Positions 58,338-64,000 of a stretch of DNA of 64,000 nucleotides are shown in pieces. Origin of the DNA: Theobroma cacao. Lineage: Eukaryota > Streptophyta > Magnoliopsida > Malvales > Malvaceae. The stretch spans positions 30,520,969 to 30,584,968 of the forward strand of contig NC_030852.1 in assembly GCF_000208745.1 (NCBI RefSeq). The letters are read 5' to 3'. Made by a program: the position numbers and the translations under genes. The notes beneath the pieces were generated by a model that saw only the letters and a list, made by a program, of their open reading frames with translations, searched no databases and was not told the origin of the DNA. Numbering within the stretch: position 1 is the stretch's first letter; every line of letters starts with the position of its first letter.

Positions 58338-61164
58338 ATGGAGCGAGGCAAAGAGCAAGGGTTGATGGTGCCCAGGTTGATGCCGCAGCAAAACCCTCTG
58401 GAACAATTGCAAGCCAAGTTCAAGGAAGTAGAGAACGGGTTCAGGACATGGCTAGCCAAGCAGTCCATGCCAGTCGAGGCGGCTGTGGTTACCGGCACCA
58501 GCGCGGCTCAGGGTGCTGCTATCGGGGCTTTCATGGGTACCCTCACCAACGATATCTCCTCCTCTCTTCCAACTCCTCAGTCTTCCCTCAATCCTCAAGC
58601 GATGGCTTCTCTCCAGCAAGCCCAGGTCTCGCCCTATTTCTCTCTTTCATTTTTAGTCTACAACCTTGATATTTTCAGAACTATAATTGCCATATCTCAA
58701 AAAAGTAATATTCCTTCTTAATAGGTTTCTCTGTAACTTAACCAACAACACGGTTTCCAATCCTCCTTTTTTCAGTTTCTTTTACTCCAATCTGTCGTTT
58801 TTAATTTCGGGTAAAGGCTTAAAGTCAGGGTTTTTATGTTTGTTGTGTGCTTCCTGTGTAACTTAATGTGTTAATGCTGTTTATGTGATTTTAAGGAGGA
58901 TCTCTTCGTATGCAGTACATGCTAATTGAGTTTTTTGTTACCTGTTACTAAAGCCTTAGTTTTTGATACTGAAGGGTTTTGTAAATAGCATTCAATTAAT
59001 CAATGATAAATGGATTTTTATTGATAAGTGAAAGATGTTGACATTGATTACAGGCTCTATCAGGAGGTCCCTTGGTACAAGCTCGAAATTTTGCAGTGAT
59101 GACGGGTGTCAATGCTGGCATATCTTGTGTTATGAGAAGATTGAGAGGCAAGGAGGATGTCCAATCTAGGTGGACCTTTCTATCACAGTTTTTTATCTTC
59201 ATTATTTTCTTTCTGTTGTTTTTATGGCTAGGGGATATTGCTACTAGTCAGAGTTCAATCAGAATACAACATACTAACATATGCTGCAATATGCTCAATA
59301 AACTCATAAAAGATACGAACAGATAATGCTATTGATGGACTTGTTTCTGAAGACACAGACCAAGATTGTTTTTCATCATTATATCTTATTTTATTATTCT
59401 GATTTTGTCCTCAGTCATGTACTGAATCTCAATGAGATCCCTGTTGAGATGCAGAGAAAGAGTCTCAATGTCATTCTTTTCGGGCTAAATTAATCTTAAG
59501 TTTACAAATGTTCTGGTCAATGTTGTTCTAGACCATGGAGATGTTATGGTAGTATATCTGTTTTGGCCTTTTTTGAATTTGGTTAGTTAGAAAGGAATGT
59601 TCTCTTTTGCTTTCATCAAAAAGTAGCGCAGTTAGATTCATCAACATAGCATTTGGGAAAGGATGAAGTCTCATGTACCCCTCTGGTTTGTCATGGACTC
59701 TAACCTGTTGCCTTCTAGGAACCAACTTGATTTCTGTTTGTGGCTAATCTGGTAAAATAGGCTGTGTCAGGCTAATTGGAGATCATGGTCCTGATATTAT
59801 TTAGGTTGTATGCATCTGACAAATAGAAATAAGTCTGAAAATATTTTAACTGTTTCAGTTAGAAGGTGATTAACTTATTTATATATTATTTTGAGTAACA
59901 GATGGGATAACAATTTTTTAAGACCTTGTCAGTTTTGAACTAGCTTATTTGACTATCGATATAGAAACTTGGAGGTAGTTTTGTCAATGAACTGCACGGT
60001 AGTTTTATCTTCTTCCATTTGCTCTTCTAGATTCCACCTCTCCCCCCATGTTTTGTCCTGTTCTCCTAGGGGAAAATTTGCTTTCTCTGCCCCACTCTCC
60101 CTTCATAAATTACAATTGCAACATCATTTATGGAGAGCATTCTTGGATATTTGTGTGTGGTAATCTGAATAATGTATAATTGACTAAGCTTGTTGTTTGA
60201 ATAAAGAACTGTAGAACTCATTGATTTTTATATGGTTTAAATTATACCTTAGGTTTACACTGTTGTTTAAGATAACTTTGTATTATTGCAGCATGGTTGC
60301 AGCTTTTGGTTCTGGGGCCATGTTTTCATTGGTGAGTGGCATAGGTGGCCCAAATCAGGCTGCAAATGCAGTCAGTTCTGGACTTTTTTTTGCACTTGTT
60401 CAAGGCGGGCTTTTCCAGGTGATTTATTATCTAGTTAGGGTCTCTGAGATCACTATTTTATCTTCAGTCCATTTCTGGTTATTAACTGATCTGCAGGTTG
60501 TGAACATGATAGAGCATGCATAAACAAAAAAAGAGGTGATGGGATAAATGGTTGATAAACTTTTGGAATCAATTTATATTGGAAGTGTCATATATCCATG
60601 TGCTTCTCAAGTAAATTTCCCCTTTTGGTAGTTGAATATTCTGAATGGGCACTGCTTTGAAATAGTGCTGTACTGGCCTTTAGACTGTAGTCTTATATCT
60701 AACAGCCTTATTTTTTATAATCAGTTAGGGAAAAAGTTTTCTCAACCTCCTGCTGAGGATCCATACTATTCCAGAACAAGATCCATGTTAAATAGTCTTG
60801 GCCTCCAGAACTATGAGAAGAATTTCAAGAAAGGCTTGTTAACAGATAGCACATTGCCTTTGCTCACTGATAGGCAAGCAATTGGATTTTTAATCTTCAT
60901 TTAACTTTCTAATTAATATTTTGTGAAATGTTTAAATAAATCCTAATGGCCTTTTAATTGTCATGATGTGTTTCAGTGCTCTTAGAGATGTGAAAATACC
61001 CCCTGGGCCCAGGCTCCTTATTCTTGATCATATTCAGAGGTTTGACTCAATCTTCAATGTATGGTAATTATTGCCCTTGACAATTGGATTCTATCTCACC
61101 TTCTGGTTAAATATTTGTCTTCAGGGACCCAGAATTGAGAGAGAAACTAGGAAGCCGTGGGTGA
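58338..61164 (+). CDS. HP30: HP30-type chloroplast translocase (Tim17/22/23 + SAM)
   Basis: Six exons: 58338-58625, 59054-59169, 60292-60418, 60725-60873, 60977-61039 and 61125-61164. They sum to 783 nt (260 aa) with consistent phases. Residues about 45-175 form a Tim17/Tim22/Tim23/Pmp24 domain with glycine-rich helices (AAVVTGTSAAQGAAIGAFMG; VQARNFAVMTGVNAGISCVM; VAAFGSGAMFSLVSG; GLFFALVQGGLF). A C-terminal SAM-like domain follows (MLNSLGLQNYEKNFKKGLLT...LPLLTD...ALRDVKIPPGPRLLILDHIQ). In Arabidopsis, HP30-1/HP30-2 with HP20 form an inner-envelope channel importing proteins that lack cleavable transit peptides, such as ceQORH. The intron after exon 4 starts with GC (GATAG/GCAAGC). Which HP30 paralogue this is cannot be decided here. 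Confidence 0.93.
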
Positions 61165-61678
61165 ATTCCATTTTGTCTCTGATGTCCTTAACATCAAATT
61201 TCGATAAGCATGCTTGTTTAGAATTCTTTAAACAGTTTGCTGTAGCTTTAATTTTTCAAGTAGTTTCAGTTGTTGTTATATTAAACCTCGGATGAAGATG
61301 CTAGACTCATGAGCTTAAATGCAGTAATTTTGGTATTTGCCTCTCTGCTTTTTCTAACCAAATCATTAATGATTTCTAAGTTTAACATGGTTAAGGTTGC
61401 TGCTATAACCAATAAGTGTGCTGCTAATGCGTGCTAAATTTAATGTGATAATCATAGCACTTCAAGTGTGGGTTTAGCGTTTACAACTGAGGTATACGGT
61501 CTTCTGACTCCTGTACCTGAAATGTAGGCTGTTTGAGTTCCTGGAACTGGACCAAGGATTTGCTTGTGTTATGAATTATATGATCGGATGATCAATTGTG
61601 TCCAGGTGCTGTGAACTTGTGAAGTTTGATAATAATTTTAACCCAGAGCTCAAAAGCCAAGCAAATTAACCAGATGTG
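61165..61678. other. 3' flank of HP30 gene
   Basis: T-rich sequence expected to carry the HP30 3'UTR. No other feature seen before the MITE at 61679. Confidence 0.45.
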
Positions 61679-61827
61679 ACTCTGTTCGGATGGGTGTTGG
61701 ACTTCGAATGGGTAGTAATGACGGTGGAATGATGCAACCCGCCGTGTTCGGATGAAAATTTAGTAAATGGTAATAGAATTGATACCTACGGTTGTGGTGG
61801 GATGGTGAAATAAATATCCGAACAGGA
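61679..61827. mobile_element. Small MITE with CTCTGTTCGGAT ends
   Basis: About 150 bp between ACTCTGTTCGGATGGG and (complement of right) CTCCTGTTCGGATAT, an inverted repeat of 10 to 12 bases. An additional direct copy of the core, GTGTTCGGATG, lies inside at about 61745. CTGTTCGGAT-type ends are common on short plant MITEs. Flanking GAC (61678-61680 and 61830-61832) might be a 3-bp duplication, which would suit PIF/Harbinger, but it overlaps the end sequence and is uncertain. Confidence 0.45.
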
Positions 61828-63294
61828 GGGACTTCACAATAATTGAAGTTCTTTTCCGAAATGAAAAGCGACCAGTAGCCGAAACGGTAAGGGCCCAGCA
61901 TAAATAAAAGCCTTTTGATGGACACTTTCAGGGCCATGGTGTTTCGGAAACGTACAACGATGTTCCATTCTTAAGCGAACGGTAACCATCATCCCGGCCT
62001 TTGCTTAGCCGTTTTTGTCGAAAATTCTTTCCTGTAGCTAACTAATAATTGCAAGATGAAAAATTCCAATCAAAAAAAGTCACATGACATCCACCAAAGG
62101 GAAAAGTCCTTATCCGTTGAATGGGCTTAAGTGTTAAGATTCAACTACCATCAAAAAATCTACACAGACATGAACTCCCAAAACTAGAGAGATGACTATG
62201 AACATATAAGCATACATAACCATAGGCGTAGCATAGTTTCAAATTTTAGATACCTTCAAAGATTACTTACCAAGATATTAAAAATCATTTATGATAGTTA
62301 CTACTATTATTTAACAGGTTTGGTGTTATCAGTTCGAGTTCTGCATTTATAAATGTAGCTATAAAAAAAATGTCATTGAATAAAAATATAGAGATAGTTA
62401 ATTGTGACTCGTGAGATTTAAAAACTTGTTGATAGATAACAGTTTCAATTCTTTTAGATATCAAAATGAAATGCTATCAAATTTGTACAAGTTTATTTTC
62501 CACGTGTTAATTGAAAATGACATTTTCAATTTTTCCAAGATATATGCCAAGTTTTTAAATTATAATCTAAATTGTGTATATTACAAAGATTAATGATATA
62601 TATAATTATTTATTTATAGTAATTAAGTAATAGTATTGTATTATAATTATAATTAGATAATTTGTCCAATTATCTATACCGGTACCAGATTAACAAGCTT
62701 CTCTTGGTATTGTTTTTCAACCTCAGCGCACAAGGAAATTAGTGAAAGGAAACTCTTGCTTGTATTTATAACCTAAAGTTGCCCTCTTTATTGAAAAAGG
62801 ATTGCAAGTCTTTGAAATGCATTTCACAAACATGCAGCGCTAATTTGCATAATTTTATTTGACCATTGACTTTTCTCTAGTTCTATGTCAAATGCTTGGA
62901 TTTAGAACGATCTTTGAGAGAGACATTTAATGATCAACGACTCTGCCATCGAATTCAATGGTTCATAGCCCCCTTACGGAGTCAAGGGTTAGACTTATAT
63001 CTTTCTCCCTGACTTTAACAAAAAAAAAACCGAAAACAAGAAGAAAATTAGACAAAACTAGTTCACTGCGACGGATTGTTAAGTTGCAACATTAACGTAA
63101 ACTGAAACAAATGGATATATTGTATTGTGAGAAAGCTGATTCAGCTCTCCTTAACCAAATATGTATACGGTTTCATTCATACACAAACGGATTCAGATGC
63201 CTCACGCTTTTGTTACGATATAAAACATCAGACAAAAGCAGAAGCCAAATATATTCACTATAAAGCAATTGGAAAAAGAAGAAAAAAACATAGA
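61828..63294. other. Spacer between HP30 and LSU genes
   Basis: No gene supported. 62200-62660 is strongly AT-rich; 62700-63060 is mixed. The last ~300 bases should include the LSU 3'UTR. Confidence 0.4.
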
Positions 63295-63633
63295 TCAAAG
63301 AATGGAGAGGGGTGTAGGGGAGGGGTGGTTGTTGACGACAAGGTTAGCCTTGGAAAGCTGGTCCATGAGGGAGAGGATACGGGCGTTGTAAGCACGGGCC
63401 TCATTAACGGACTCTGCCTCTAGCTCTCCCAGCTGGGAGCATAGCCTCTCCTCAGCCTCCTCAACCATCTTCAGCCTCTCCCATGCCTCTGTTAACTGCT
63501 TTCTCATCCCCTCCTCTCTTTCCCTGCTCTGCTTCAGCTCTCTCTCCAACTCCTTGTTTCTCTTCCTCAAATCTTCTTCCTCTTCCTTCTTAGCTATGGA
63601 TTTGGGATCAGCTACAGCCTTTGTTGGAGCCAT
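63295..63633 (-). CDS. LSU: LSU family protein (RESPONSE TO LOW SULFUR)
   Basis: Intronless gene of 112 residues. It is a single long coiled coil: heptad-like DLRKRNKELERELKQSRERE, then WERLKMVEEAEERLCSQLGE and LEAESVNEARAYNARILSLM, the latter two being the LSU signature. The C-terminal tail (VVNNHPSPTPLS) is short and unstructured. LSU proteins are cytosolic or nuclear adaptors that homo- and heterodimerise and bind many partners, linking sulfur shortage to stress and immune responses; their genes are strongly induced by low sulfur. Intronless structure and about 100-residue length fit the family. A TATA box (63706-63713) and a UPE-box (63741-63760) lie upstream. The Arabidopsis family has four members (LSU1-4) and the orthologue cannot be specified. 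Confidence 0.93.
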   Translation of the reverse strand: MAPTKAVADPKSIAKKEEEEDLRKRNKELERELKQSREREEGMRKQLTEAWERLKMVEEAEERLCSQLGELEAESVNEARAYNARILSLMDQLSKANLVVNNHPSPTPLSIL

Positions 63634-63705
63634 TTTTTTGCTCTGTTTCTTCTTTGATTGCCGGAGAAAATGGTAGTTATTGATGAACCAATGTGAAGTG
63701 GTCTC

Positions 63706-63713
63706 TTTTTATA
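63706..63713 (-). promoter_or_regulatory. TATA box of LSU gene
   Basis: TATAAAAA on the minus strand, 73 bases from the start codon, which leaves a 5'UTR of roughly 40 bases. It is the only TATA-like motif in the interval between the UPE-box and the ATG. Confidence 0.7.
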
Positions 63714-63740
63714 GACGAAACTTGTAAGTAATAACAAAAA

Positions 63741-63760
63741 TGTCCAGGTTCAATGTATCT
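63741..63760 (-). promoter_or_regulatory. UPE-box (sulfur-limitation element) of LSU gene
   Basis: On the minus strand the 20 bases read AGATACATTGAACCTGGACA. This fits at every position the UPE-box consensus known from tobacco UP9C and Arabidopsis LSU/APR promoters (AG-R-T-W-CATTGAA-Y-CT-R-GAC-R). The factor known to bind is the EIL family (SLIM1/EIL3). It is 27 bases upstream of the TATA box and 107 from the ATG, on the strand of the gene, so low-sulfur induction through an EIL factor is predicted. Confidence 0.88.
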
Positions 63761-64000
63761 GCTACGGGCCCTTTTTCCGAGTACTGCTTACGTATTTGCT
63801 TTGCTCTATGTTGCAGAACTTTTCACCCTTCACATTTTCAACTCTTTTTGCAGTAAATAGTCTAGAAGGTAATAATCACTGGCTTCGTTGAGCCAAAATA
63901 TCCATCATATCCCTATATTAATGTATTTTTATATTTAATTTAATTTAATTTATGACTTAAAATTAAAATAATTTAATTTATTATTTTTAAAATCTATTTT
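63761..64000. other. Distal LSU promoter and AT-rich right edge
   Basis: Balanced sequence to about 63890 may contain further promoter elements; the last ~100 bases are AT-rich (TTTAATTTAATTTAATTTA) and featureless. Confidence 0.35.

Noticed and set aside
61650..61937. 95-codon minus-strand frame
   Set aside because: Runs across the small MITE with inverted repeats; no homology.
1..64000. CRISPR arrays, bacterial operons or phage genes
   Set aside because: No regularly spaced direct repeats and no ribosome-binding-site-led gene runs; spliced plant genes throughout.

Overview
The window is nuclear DNA of a flowering plant, most likely a woody eudicot. The genes carry many short introns in an AT-rich background, and nearly every family (WAT1-like transporter, L-type lectin receptor kinase, BIN4, LSU, HP30) is plant-specific. 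The style of the LTR elements would suit Malvaceae (cacao or cotton relatives), but that is a low-confidence inference. All gene models were built by hand: reading phase was carried across every junction, and the models with canonical or GC-AG introns close in frame.

Layout. 1-2743 (-): WAT1-related/EamA transporter, its last exon off the left edge. 4660-5334: decayed ribosomal protein L9 copy that still holds an intron. 6627-8690 (+): intronless L-type lectin receptor-like kinase whose kinase domain lacks catalytic residues. 8.7-12.3 kb: transposon debris (non-autonomous hAT element, LINE scraps, foldback element). 12660-15959 (+): mitochondrial stomatin-like protein, 9 exons. 17157-17549 (-): secreted Kazal-type inhibitor. 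18.4-19.5 kb: two foldback elements. 20791-21262 (+): small acylated acidic protein. 22107-30002 (+): organellar MutS2-type ATPase, 20 exons, with a SINE in one intron. 30.2-31.2 kb: one inverted-repeat element holding a second. 32677-33580 (-): DUF599 membrane protein.

34.7-45.4 kb is a nest of mobile elements. A hAT-like element is split by a LINE fragment, the LINE is split by a Copia retrotransposon, and the Copia element is split by a ~3-kb Gypsy-type solo LTR. Two of the layers have target-site duplications I could read. 47836-48276 (+): small Cys/His-rich plant protein with a TATA box and probable 5'UTR intron. 50512-50980 (-): possible two-exon small gene. 51601-52773: hAT-like MITE related to the one at 30.3 kb. 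53193-56720 (-): BIN4, 12 exons, with an internal two-exon duplication and a GC-AG intron. 58338-61164 (+): HP30-type Tim17/22/23 protein with a SAM domain, 6 exons and another GC-AG intron. 63295-63633 (-): LSU (RESPONSE TO LOW SULFUR) gene with a full match to the sulfur-limitation UPE-box just upstream of its TATA box.

The genes do not form one pathway; this is ordinary plant gene order, with neighbours independently regulated. Shared themes are organelles (SLP, MutS2, HP30) and DNA maintenance (MutS2, BIN4). I see no CRISPR array, operon, rRNA or canonical tRNA gene. The strongest points for follow-up are the datable nested insertion, the LSU UPE-box, the predicted pseudokinase, the BIN4 module duplication, the two GC-AG introns and the new-looking small transposon families.
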